DNA of 64,000 nucleotides, taken from the NCBI GenBank assembly GCA_037893245.1, contig JBAIAA010000413.1, positions 558,001-622,000 on the forward strand. The letters run 5' to 3'. This document shows, piece after piece, positions 52,923-64,000 of the stretch. Each line of letters begins with the position of its first letter. Position 1 is the first letter of the stretch. The notes below the pieces were generated by a model. It had not been told where the DNA came from, made no database searches, and worked only from the letters and a program-made list of their open reading frames with translations. The position numbers and the translations under genes are program-made. Source of the stretch: Crossaster papposus (Eukaryota > Echinodermata > Asteroidea > Velatida > Solasteridae).

Positions 52923-54866
52923 GGATTGAAGCTCAAAAACCAGGGAGTTGATCCAATGCTATATTTACACAATCCCACCATTTCTTTCACCAAACGGCAT
53001 CCGTTTTCAAAAGAAATTGTGGGGGCACTTTTAATGCAAATGAGCTAGCGTAGAAATGTTCCTTACAATTAGGGTGGTGCACCCTATAGGGTGCACCTGC
53101 CTAATTCAAGTCCCATGGAAAACAGTGTAAAATCAACAATGTTCACGACCAAGTTTCTTGCACACCGACATCACTGGGGTTTCTCAAACAACAATCAGAT
53201 TATTGTCTTGGTCTTTATCTTTCCATTTCTTTTCAATTTTTAGTAGGTTAGCCAATTACATTTTTTAATATTCACACCGAAAGAAACACACCTCCCGAAA
53301 AGTGATACTTCCCGAGCCTGCAAGCAGCCATTTTACAAATGGCATCCCTCCACGTTCTAGGGCAATTAGGACCCATTTTTCAACCGTAATTTTGTCAAGT
53401 CTGCCCTCAGATTGAAGCTCAAAAACCAGGGAGTTGATCCTATGCTATATTTACACAATCCCACCATTTCTTTCACCAAACGGCATCCGTTTTCAAAAGA
53501 AATTGTGGGGGCACTTTTAATGCAAATGAGCTAGCGTAGAAATGTTCCTTACAATTAGGGTGGTGCACCCTATAGGGTGCACCTGCCTAATTCAAGTCCC
53601 ATTGAAAACAGTGTAAAATCAACAATGTTCACGACCAAGTTTCTTGCACACCGACATCACTGGGGTTTCTCAAACAACAATCAGATTATTGTCTTGGTCT
53701 TTATCTTTCCATTTCTTTTCAATTTTTAGTAGGTTAGCCAATTACATTTTTTAATATTCACACCGAAAGAAACACACCTCCCGAAAAGTGATACTTCCCG
53801 AGCCTGCAAGCAGCCATTTTACAAATGGCATCCCTCCACGTTCTAGGGCAATTAGGACCCATTTTTCAACCGTAATTTTGTCAAGTCTGCCCTCAGATTG
53901 AAGCTCAAAAACCAGGGAGTTGATCCTATGCTATATTTACACAATCCCACCATTTCTTTCACCAAACGGCATCCGTTTTCAAAAGAAATTGTGGGGGCAC
54001 TTTTAATGCAAATGAGCTAGCGTAGAAATGTTCCTTACAATTAGGGTGGTGCACCCTATAGGGTGCACCTGCCTAATTCAAGTCCCATTGAAAACAGTGT
54101 AAAATCAACAATGTTCACGACCAAGTTTCTTGCACACCGACATCACTGGGGTTTCTCAAACAACAATCAGATTATTGTCTTGGTCTTTATCTTTCCATTT
54201 CTTTTCAATTTTTAGTAGGTTAGCCAATTACATTTTTTAATATTCACACCGAAAGAAACACACCTCCCGAAAAGTGATACTTCCCGAGCCTGCAAGCAGC
54301 CATTTTACAAATGGCATCCCTCCACGTTCTAGGGCAATTAGGACCCATTTTTCAACCGTAATTTTGTCAAGTCTGCCCTCGGATTGAAGCTCAAAAACCA
54401 GGGAGTTGATCCAATGCTATATTTACACAATCCCACCATTTCTTTCACCAAACGGCATCCGTTTTCAAAAGAAATTGTGGGGGCACTTTTAATGCAAATG
54501 AGCTAGCGTAGAAATGTTCCTTACAATTAGGGTGGTGCACCCTATAGGGTGCACCTGCCTAATTCAAGTCCAATTGAAAAGAGTGTAAAATCAACAATGT
54601 TCACGACCAAGTTTCTTGCACACCGACATCACTGGGGTTTCTCAAACAACAATCAGATTATTGTCTTGGTCTTTATCTTTCCATTTCTTTTCAATTTTTA
54701 GTAGGTTAGCCAATTACATTTTTTAATATTCACACCGAAAGAAACACACCTCCCGAAAAGTGATACTTCCCGAGCCTGCAAGCAGCCATTTTACAAATGG
54801 CATCCCTCCACGTTCTAGGGCAATTAGGACCCATTTTTCAACCGTAATTTTGTCAAGTCTGCCCTC
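51498..54866. repeat. Block K, copy 1 (16-monomer offset, 3.4 kb)
   Basis: G at 53117 (CCCATGGAAAACAG) recurs at 60893, 7776 bp on (16 x 486). The order of haplotype states in seven consecutive monomers agrees as well. Limits are mismatches at 51497/59273 and 54867/62643. The only internal difference seen is T at 52687. Confidence 0.87.
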
Positions 54867-57497
54867 AGATTGAAGCTCAAAAACCAGGGAGTTGATCCTA
54901 TGCTATATTTACACAATCCCACCATTTCTTTCACCAAACGGCATCCGTTTTCAAAAGAAATTGTGGGGGCACTTTTAATGCAAATGAGCTAGCGTAGAAA
55001 TGTTCCTTACAATTAGGGTGGTGCACCCTATAGGGTGCACCTGCCTATTTCAAGTCCCATTGAAAACAGTGTAAAATCAACAATGTTCACGACCAAGTTT
55101 CTTGCACACCGACATCACTGGGGTTTCTCAAACAACAATCAGATTATTGTCTTGGTCTTTATCTTTCCATTTCTTTTCAATTTTTAGTAGGTTAGCCAAT
55201 TACATTTTTTAATATTCACACCGAAAGAAACACACCTCCCGAAAAGTGATACTTCCCGAGCCTGCAAGCAGCCATTTTACAAATGGCATCCCTCCACGTT
55301 CTAGGGCAATTAGGACCCATTTTTCAACCGTAATTTTGTCAAGTCTGCCCTCAGATTGAAGCTCAAAAACCAGGGAGTTGATCCTATGCTATATTTACAC
55401 AATCCCACCATTTCTTTCACCAAACGGCATCCGTTTTCAAAAGAAATTGTGGGGGCACTTTTAATGCAAATGCGCTAGCGTAGAAATGTTCCTTACAATT
55501 AGGGTGGTGCACCCTATAGGGTGCACCTGCCTAATTCAAGTCCCATTGAAAACAGTGTAAAATCAACAATGTTCACGACCAAGTTTCTTGCACACCGACA
55601 TCACTGGGGTTTCTCAAACAACAATCAGATTATTGTCTTGGTCTTTATCTTTCCATTTCTTTTCAATTTTTAGTAGGTTAGCCAATTACATTTTTTAATA
55701 ATCACACCGAAAGAAACACACCTCCCGAAAAGTGATACTTCCCGAGCCTGCAAGCAGCCATTTTACAAATGGCATCCCTCCACGTTCTAGGGCAATTAGG
55801 ACCCATTTTTCAACCGTAATTTTGTCAAGTCTGCCCTCGGATTGAAGCTCAAAAACCAGGGAGTTGATCCTATGCTATATTTACACAATCCCACCATTTC
55901 TTTCACCAAACGGCATCCGTTTTCAAAAGAAATTGTGGGGGCACTTTTAATGCAAATGAGCTAGCGTAGAAATGTTCCTTACAATTAGGGTGGTGCACCC
56001 TATAGGGTGCACCTGCCTAATTCAAGTCCCATTGAAAACAGTGTAAAATCAACAATGTTCACGACCAAGTTTCTTGCACACCGACATCACTGGGGTTTCT
56101 CAAACAACAATCAGATTATTGTCTTGGTCTTTATCTTTCCATTTCTTTTCAATTTTTAGTAGGTTAGCCAATTACATTTTTTAATATTCACACCAAAAGA
56201 AACACACCTCCCGAAAAGTGATACTTCCCGAGCCTGCAAGCAGCCATTTTACAAATGGCATCCCTCCACGTTCTAGGGCAATTAGGACCCATTTTTCAAC
56301 CGTAATTTTGTCAAGTCTGCCCTCGGATTGAAGCTCAAAAACCAGGGAGTTGATCCAATGCTATATTTACACAATCCCACCATTTCTTTCACCAAACGGC
56401 ATCCGTTTTCAAAAGAAATTGTGGGGGCACTTTTAATGCAAATGAGCTAGCGTAGAAATGTTCCTTACAATTAGGGTGGTGCACCCTATAGGGTGCACCT
56501 GCCTAATTCAAGTCCCATTGAAAACAGTGTAAAATCAACAATGTTCACGACCAAGTTTCTTGCACACCGACATCACTGGGGTTTCTCAAACAACAATCAG
56601 ATTATTGTCTTGGTCTTTATCTTTCCATTTCTTTTCAATTTTTAGTAGGTTAGCCAATTACATTTTTTAATATTCACACCGAAAGAAACACACCTCCCGA
56701 AAAGTGATACTTCCCGAGCCTGCAAGCAGCCATTTTACAAATGGCATCCCTCCACGTTCTAGGGCAATTAGGACCCATTTTTCAACCGTAATTTTGTCAA
56801 GTCTGCCCTCAGATTGAAGCTCAAAAACCAGGGAGTTGATCCTATGCTATATTTACACAATCCCACCATTTCTTTCACCAAACGGCATCCGTTTTCAAAA
56901 GAAATTGTGGGGGCACTTTTAATGCAAATGAGCTAGCGTAGAAATGTTCCTTACAATTAGGGTGGTGCACCCTATAGGGTGCACCTGCTTAATTCAAGTC
57001 CAATTGAAAAGAGTGTAAAATCAACAATGTTCACGACCAAGTTTCTTGCACACCGACATCACTGGGGTTTCTCAAACAACAATCAGATTATTGTCTTGGT
57101 CTTTATCTTTCCATTTCTTTTCAATTTTTAGTAGGTTAGCCAATTACATTTTTTAATATTCACACCGAAAGAAACACACCTCCCGAAAAGTGATACTTCC
57201 CGAGCCTGCAAGCAGCCATTTTACAAATGGCATCCCTCCACGTTCTAGGGCAATTAGGACCCATTTTTCAACCGTAATTTTGTCAAGTCTGCCCTCAGAT
57301 TGAAGCTCAAAAACCAGGGAGTTGATCCTATGCTATATTTACACAATCCCACCATTTCTTTCACCAAACGGCATCCGTTTTCAAAAGAAATTGTGGGGGC
57401 ACTTTTAATGCAAATGAGCTAGCGTAGAAATGTTCCTTACAATTAGGGTGGTGCACCCTATAGGGTGCACCTGCCTAATTCAAGTCCCATTGAAAAG

Positions 57498-59726
57498 AGT
57501 GTAAAATCAACAATGTTCACGACCAAGTTTCTTGCACACCGACATCACTGGGGTTTCTCAAACAACAATCAGATTATTGTCTTGGTCTTTATCTTTCCAT
57601 ATCTTTTCAATTTTTAGTAGGTTAGCCAATTACATTTTTTAATATTCACACCGAAAGAAACACACCTCCCGAAAAGTGATACTTCCCGAGCCTGCAAGCA
57701 GCCATTTTACAAATGGCATCCCTCCACGTTCTAGGGCAATTAGGACCCATTTTTCAACCGTAATTTTGTCAAGTCTGCCCTCAGATTGAAGCTCAAAAAC
57801 CAGGGAGTTGATCCTATGCTATATTTACACAATCCCACCATTTCTTTCACCAAACGGCATCCGTTTTCAAAAGAAATTGTGGGGGCACTTTTAATGCAAA
57901 TGAGCTAGCGTACAAATGTTCCTTACAATTAGGGTGGTGCACCCTATAGGGTGCACCTGCCTAATTCAAGTCCAATTGAAAAGAGTGTAAAATCAACAAT
58001 GTTCACGACCAAGTTTCTTGCACACCGACATCACTGGGGTTTCTCAAACAACAATCAGATTATTGTCTTGGTCTTTATCTTTCCATTTCTTTTCAATTTT
58101 TAGTAGGTTAGCCAATTACATTTTTTAATATTCACACCGAAAGAAACACACCTCCCGAAAAGTGATACTTCCCGAGCCTGCAAGCAGCCATTTTACAAAT
58201 GGCATCCCTCCACGTTCTAGGGCAATTAGGACCCATTTTTCAACCGTAATTTTGTCAAGTCTGCCCTCGGATTGAAGCTCAAAAACCAGGGAGTTGATCC
58301 AATGCTATATTTACACAATCCCACCATTTCTTTCACCAAACGGCATCCGTTTTCAAAAGAATTTGTGGGGGCACTTTTAATGCAAATGAGCTAGCGTAGA
58401 AATGTTCCTTACAATTAGGGTGGTGCACCCTATAGGGTGCACCTGCCTAATTCAAGTCCCATTGAAAACAGTGTAAAATCAACAATGTTCACGACCAAGT
58501 TTCTTGCACACCGACATCACTGGGGTTTCTCAAACAACAATCAGATTATTGTCTTGGTCTTTATCTTTCCATTTCTTTTCAATTTTTAGTAGGTTAGCCA
58601 ATTACATTTTTTAATATTCACACCGAAAGAAACACACCTCCCGAAAAGTGATACTTCCCGAGCCTGCAAGCAGCCATTTTACAAATGGCATCCCTCCACG
58701 TTCTAGGGCAATTAGGACCCATTTTTCAACCGTAATTTTGTCAAGTCTGCCCTCAGATTGAAGCTCAAAAACCAGGGAGTTGATCCTATGCTATATTTAC
58801 ACAATCCCACCATTTCTTTCACCAAACGGCATCCGTTTTCAAAAGAAATTGTGGGGGCACTTTTAATGCAAATGAGCTAGCGTAGAAATGTTCCTTACAA
58901 TTAGGGTGGTGCACCCTATAGGGTGCACCTGCCTAATTCAAGTCCCATTGAAAACAGTGTAAAATCAACAATGTTCACGACCAAGTTTCTTGCACACCGA
59001 CATCACTGGGGTTTCTCAAACAACAATCAGATTATTGTCTTGGTCTTTATCTTTCCATTTCTTTTCAATTTTTAGTAGGTTAGCCAATTACATTTTTTAA
59101 TATTCACACCGAAAGAAACACACCTCCCGAAAAGTGATACTTCCCGAGCCTGCAAGCAGCCATTTTACAAATGGCATCCCTCCACGTTCTAGGGCAATTA
59201 GGACCCATTTTTCAACCGTAATTTTGTCAAGTCTGCCCTCAGATTGAAGCTCAAAAACCAGGGAGTTGATCCTATGCTATATTTACACAATCCCACCATT
59301 TCTTTCACCAAACGGCATCCGTTTTCAAAAGAAATTGTGGGGGCACTTTTAATGCAAATGAGCTAGCGTAGAAATGTTCCTTACAATTAGGGTGGTGCAC
59401 CCTATAGGGTGCACCTGCCTAATTCAAGTCCCATTGAAAACAGTGTAAAATCAACAATGTTCACGACCAAGTTTCTTGCACACCGACATCACTGGGGTTT
59501 CTCAAACAACAATCAGATTATTGTCTTGGTCTTTATCTTTCCATTTCTTTTCAATTTTTAGTAGGTTAGCCAATTACATTTTTTAATATTCACACCGAAA
59601 GAAACACACCTCCCGAAAAGTGATACTTCCCGAGCCTGCAAGCAGCCATTTTACAAATGGCATCCCTCCACGTTCTAGGGCAATTAGGACCCATTTTTCA
59701 ACCGTAATTTTGTCAAGTCTGCCCTC
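57498..59726. repeat. Block J, copy 2
   Basis: Markers lie at 57601 and 57913. Part of the same sequence is also copied at 59274 onward through block K, so one segment exists three times. Confidence 0.88.
58813..59298. repeat. Representative monomer, haplotype 2 (C/C, A/T)
   Basis: This copy has the same left half as haplotype 1 (CCCATTGAAAACAG) but A at offset 429 (59241, CCTCAGATTG) and T at offset 461 (59273, GATCCTATG). The two right-hand changes are 32 bp apart and nearly always travel together. The G-to-A change destroys a CpG. This haplotype is common from about 18.9 kb onward. It is absent before 12583, although isolated T variants at offset 461 occur at 1434 and 8726. Confidence 0.93.
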
Positions 59727-62642
59727 AGATTGAAGCTCAAAAACCAGGGAGTTGATCCTATGCTATATTTACACAATCCCACCATTTCTTTCACCAAACG
59801 GCATCCGTTTTCAAAAGAAATTGTGGGGGCACTTTTAATGCAAATGAGCTAGCGTAGAAATGTTCCTTACAATTAGGGTGGTGCACCCTATAGGGTGCAC
59901 CTGCCTAATTCAAGTCCCATTGAAAACAGTGTAAAATCAACAATGTTCACGACCAAGTTTCTTGCACACCGACATCACTGGGGTTTCTCAAACAACAATC
60001 AGATTATTGTCTTGGTCTTTATCTTTCCATTTCTTTTCAATTTTTAGTAGGTTAGCCAATTACATTTTTTAATATTCACACCGAAAGAAACACACCTCCC
60101 GAAAAGTGATACTTCCCGAGCCTGCAAGCAGCCATTTTACAAATGGCATCCCTCCACGTTCTAGGGCAATTAGGACCCATTTTTCAACCGTAATTTTGTC
60201 AAGTCTGCCCTCAGATTGAAGCTCAAAAACCAGGGAGTTGATCCTATGCTATATTTACACAATCCCACCATTTCTTTCACCAAACGGCATCCGTTTTCAA
60301 AAGAAATTGTGGGGGCACTTTTAATGCAAATGAGCTAGCGTAGAAATGTTCCTTACAATTAGGGTGGTGCACCCTATAGGGTGCACCTGCCTAATTCAAG
60401 TCCCATTGAAAACAGTGTAAAATCAACAATGTTCACGACCAAGTTTCTTGCACACCGACATCACTGGGGTTTCTCAAACAACAATCAGATTATTGTCTTG
60501 GTCTTTATCTTTCCATTTCTTTTCAATTTTTAGTAGGTTAGCCAATTACATTTTTTAATATTCACACCGAAAGAAACACACCTCCCGAAAAGTGATACTT
60601 CCCGAGCCTGCAAGCAGCCATTTTACAAATGGCATCCCTCCACGTTCTAGGGCAATTAGGACCCATTTTTCAACCGTAATTTTGTCAAGTCTGCCCTCGG
60701 ATTGAAGCTCAAAAACCAGGGAGTTGATCCAATGCTATATTTACACAATCCCACCATTTCTTTCACCAAACGGCATCCGTTTTCAAAAGAAATTGTGGGG
60801 GCACTTTTAATGCAAATGAGCTAGCGTAGAAATGTTCCTTACAATTAGGGTGGTGCACCCTATAGGGTGCACCTGCCTAATTCAAGTCCCATGGAAAACA
60901 GTGTAAAATCAACAATGTTCACGACCAAGTTTCTTGCACACCGACATCACTGGGGTTTCTCAAACAACAATCAGATTATTGTCTTGGTCTTTATCTTTCC
61001 ATTTCTTTTCAATTTTTAGTAGGTTAGCCAATTACATTTTTTAATATTCACACCGAAAGAAACACACCTCCCGAAAAGTGATACTTCCCGAGCCTGCAAG
61101 CAGCCATTTTACAAATGGCATCCCTCCACGTTCTAGGGCAATTAGGACCCATTTTTCAACCGTAATTTTGTCAAGTCTGCCCTCAGATTGAAGCTCAAAA
61201 ACCAGGGAGTTGATCCTATGCTATATTTACACAATCCCACCATTTCTTTCACCAAACGGCATCCGTTTTCAAAAGAAATTGTGGGGGCACTTTTAATGCA
61301 AATGAGCTAGCGTAGAAATGTTCCTTACAATTAGGGTGGTGCACCCTATAGGGTGCACCTGCCTAATTCAAGTCCCATTGAAAACAGTGTAAAATCAACA
61401 ATGTTCACGACCAAGTTTCTTGCACACCGACATCACTGGGGTTTCTCAAACAACAATCAGATTATTGTCTTGGTCTTTATCTTTCCATTTCTTTTCAATT
61501 TTTAGTAGGTTAGCCAATTACATTTTTTAATATTCACACCGAAAGAAACACACCTCCCGAAAAGTGATACTTCCCGAGCCTGCAAGCAGCCATTTTACAA
61601 ATGGCATCCCTCCACGTTCTAGGGCAATTAGGACCCATTTTTCAACCGTAATTTTGTCAAGTCTGCCCTCAGATTGAAGCTCAAAAACCAGGGAGTTGAT
61701 CCTATGCTATATTTACACAATCCCACCATTTCTTTCACCAAACGGCATCCGTTTTCAAAAGAAATTGTGGGGGCACTTTTAATGCAAATGAGCTAGCGTA
61801 GAAATGTTCCTTACAATTAGGGTGGTGCACCCTATAGGGTGCACCTGCCTAATTCAAGTCCCATTGAAAACAGTGTAAAATCAACAATGTTCACGACCAA
61901 GTTTCTTGCACACCGACATCACTGGGGTTTCTCAAACAACAATCAGATTATTGTCTTGGTCTTTATCTTTCCATTTCTTTTCAATTTTTAGTAGGTTAGC
62001 CAATTACATTTTTTAATATTCACACCGAAAGAAACACACCTCCCGAAAAGTGATACTTCCCGAGCCTGCAAGCAGCCATTTTACAAATGGCATCCCTCCA
62101 CGTTCTAGGGCAATTAGGACCCATTTTTCAACCGTAATTTTGTCAAGTCTGCCCTCGGATTGAAGCTCAAAAACCAGGGAGTTGATCCAATGCTATATTT
62201 ACACAATCCCACCATTTCTTTCACCAAACGGCATCCGTTTTCAAAAGAAATTGTGGGGGCACTTTTAATGCAAATGAGCTAGCGTAGAAATGTTCCTTAC
62301 AATTAGGGTGGTGCACCCTATAGGGTGCACCTGCCTAATTCAAGTCCAATTGAAAAGAGTGTAAAATCAACAATGTTCACGACCAAGTTTCTTGCACACC
62401 GACATCACTGGGGTTTCTCAAACAACAATCAGATTATTGTCTTGGTCTTTATCTTTCCATTTCTTTTCAATTTTTAGTAGGTTAGCCAATTACATTTTTT
62501 AATATTCACACCGAAAGAAACACACCTCCCGAAAAGTGATACTTCCCGAGCCTGCAAGCAGCCATTTTACAAATGGCATCCCTCCACGTTCTAGGGCAAT
62601 TAGGACCCATTTTTCAACCGTAATTTTGTCAAGTCTGCCCTC
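59274..62642. repeat. Block K, copy 2
   Basis: This is the second copy of 51498-54866, with CCCATGG at 60893. Its middle part is copied again five monomers later (block L). Confidence 0.87.
60732..61570. repeat. Block L, copy 1 (5-monomer offset)
   Basis: G at 60893 (CCCATGG) recurs at 63323, 2430 bp downstream, and the flanking haplotype states agree from 60732. The right end is set only by the end of the window. Confidence 0.75.
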
Positions 62643-62700
62643 GGATTGAAGCTCAAAAACCAGGGAGTTGATCCAATGCTATATTTACACAATCCCACCA
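62215..62700. repeat. Representative monomer, haplotype 3 (A/G, G/A)
   Basis: The left diagnostic sites read CCAATTGAAAAGAG, with A at offset 133 (62348) and G at offset 143. The right sites keep the haplotype 1 state (G at 62643, A at 62675). The left variant first appears at 13260 and 13269 and becomes frequent after about 19.5 kb. It shows that the left and right marker pairs assort independently, as expected from recombination or gene conversion between monomers. Confidence 0.92.
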
Positions 62701-63161
62701 TTTCTTTCACCAAACGGCATCCGTTTTCAAAAGAAATTGTGGGGGCACTTTTAATGCAAATGAGCTAGCGTAGAAATGTTCCTTACAATTAGGGTGGTGC
62801 ACCCTATAGGGTGCACCTGCCTAATTCAAGTCCCATTGAAAACAGTGTAAAATCAACAATGTTCACGACCAAGTTTCTTGCACACCGACATCACTGGGGT
62901 TTCTCAAACAACAATCAGATTATTGTCTTGGTCTTTATCTTTCCATTTCTTTTCAATTTTTAGTAGGTTAGCCAATTACATTTTTTAATATTCACACCGA
63001 AAGAAACACACCTCCCGAAAAGTGATACTTCCCGAGCCTGCAAGCAGCCATTTTACAAATGGCATCCCTCCACGTTCTAGGGCAATTAGGACCCATTTTT
63101 CAACCGTAATTTTGTCAAGTCTGCCCTCAGATTGAAGCTCAAAAACCAGGGAGTTGATCCT

Positions 63162-64000
63162 ATGCTATATTTACACAATCCCACCATTTCTTTCACCAAA
63201 CGGCATCCGTTTTCAAAAGAAATTGTGGGGGCACTTTTAATGCAAATGAGCTAGCGTAGAAATGTTCCTTACAATTAGGGTGGTGCACCCTATAGGGTGC
63301 ACCTGCCTAATTCAAGTCCCATGGAAAACAGTGTAAAATCAACAATGTTCACGACCAAGTTTCTTGCACACCGACATCACTGGGGTTTCTCAAACAACAA
63401 TCAGATTATTGTCTTGGTCTTTATCTTTCCATTTCTTTTCAATTTTTAGTAGGTTAGCCAATTACATTTTTTAATATTCACACCGAAAGAAACACACCTC
63501 CCGAAAAGTGATACTTCCCGAGCCTGCAAGCAGCCATTTTACAAATGGCATCCCTCCACGTTCTAGGGCAATTAGGACCCATTTTTCAACCGTAATTTTG
63601 TCAAGTCTGCCCTCAGATTGAAGCTCAAAAACCAGGGAGTTGATCCTATGCTATATTTACACAATCCCACCATTTCTTTCACCAAACGGCATCCGTTTTC
63701 AAAAGAAATTGTGGGGGCACTTTTAATGCAAATGAGCTAGCGTAGAAATGTTCCTTACAATTAGGGTGGTGCACCCTATAGGGTGCACCTGCCTAATTCA
63801 AGTCCCATTGAAAACAGTGTAAAATCAACAATGTTCACGACCAAGTTTCTTGCACACCGACATCACTGGGGTTTCTCAAACAACAATCAGATTATTGTCT
63901 TGGTCTTTATCTTTCCATTTCTTTTCAATTTTTAGTAGGTTAGCCAATTACATTTTTTAATATTCACACCGAAAGAAACACACCTCCCGAAAAGTGATAC
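63162..64000. repeat. Block L, copy 2 (cut by window end)
   Basis: It starts after the mismatch at 63161 (T against A at 60731), carries CCCATGG at 63323 and runs out of the window still matching. This makes a third copy of the CCCATGG marker. Confidence 0.75.
63673..64000. repeat. Partial last monomer (328 bp)
   Basis: This is the 132nd unit, truncated by the window edge just after GAAAAGTGATAC. It shows no departure from the array consensus, so the array continues to the right. Confidence 0.97.

Larger units (their letters stand above)
1..64000. repeat. Satellite DNA array, 486 bp monomer, 131.7 copies
   Basis: Monomer starts, anchored on TTTCTTTCACC, fall at 1, 488, 974, 1460, 1946, 2433 and so on to 63673. 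Spacing is 486 bp except for six 487 bp steps. All copies run head-to-tail in one orientation with no insertion, inversion or unique spacer. Copies differ by a handful of substitutions each, so most pairs are about 98-100% identical by eye. Such an array is typical of eukaryotic constitutive heterochromatin (centromere, pericentromere, subtelomere or knob). Which of these applies, and the species, cannot be read from the window; a plant is a low-confidence guess. Base composition is about 41% G+C. No coding potential is visible. Both ends of the window are inside the array. Confidence 0.99.
18902..64000. repeat. Array zone 2: mosaic of interleaved haplotypes
   Basis: From here the markers at offsets 429/461 switch between G/A and A/T, and the left markers switch between C/C, A/G and C/G, often from one monomer to the next. 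Rare private variants recur at multiples of 486 bp and reveal overlapping block duplications. No transposon, gene or spacer interrupts the zone. Confidence 0.85.

Noticed and set aside
1-64000. CRISPR array
   Set aside because: The period is 486 bp and the entire unit repeats, with no short repeat alternating with unique spacers and no cas genes.
1-64000. Transposon, LTR element, Helitron or rDNA spacer as the source of the repeat
   Set aside because: I see no transposase or polymerase reading frame, terminal repeats, target-site duplications, rRNA or tRNA sequence. The tandem organisation is continuous. A distant origin from such an element cannot be excluded without a database search.

Overview
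The whole 64 kb window is one uninterrupted tandem satellite DNA array. I see no gene, RNA gene, transposon, CRISPR array or single-copy spacer anywhere in it. The unit is a 486 bp monomer of about 41% G+C, counted on the first copy. It is always in the same orientation, taking the start of each unit at the sequence TTTCTTTCACC. Stepping through these starts gives 131 complete monomers (1 to 63672) plus the first 328 bp of a 132nd. The arithmetic closes exactly: 131 x 486 = 63666, and the six extra bases are six monomers of 487 bp, each with a single inserted base. Monomers differ from one another at only a few positions, so the array is young or recently homogenised. Both window edges lie inside the array, so its true length is unknown.

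This architecture points to nuclear heterochromatin of a eukaryote (centromeric, pericentromeric, subtelomeric or knob satellite). A plant is my best guess, but nothing here fixes the taxon and I do not recognise the satellite family. Every monomer has stop codons in all six frames. The few open frames of about 67-70 codons exist only where a monomer carries an indel or a stop-removing substitution, and most rely on TTG or GTG starts.

Layout: (1) 1 to about 18.9 kb is dominated by one haplotype (C/C at monomer offsets 133/143, G/A at offsets 429/461). It contains a six-monomer duplication at the left edge and a striking 13-monomer, 6.1 kb duplication (6951-13068 copied at 13270-19387, one difference). 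(2) From about 18.9 kb to the end, at least four haplotypes are interleaved (A/T at 429/461; A/G or C/G at 133/143). Shared rare variants reveal nested and overlapping block duplications at spacings of 2, 3, 4, 5, 7, 8, 14, 15 and 16 monomers. No single higher-order period fits. The pattern looks like repeated unequal exchange or block amplification with gene conversion.

Two structural motifs recur in each monomer: a perfect 22 bp palindrome (offsets 96-117) and a 7 bp inverted repeat with a 3 bp spacer (about offsets 347-363). These dyads, the duplication history and the CpG-linked haplotype split are the parts most worth following up. I found no novel protein-coding or defence-like system.
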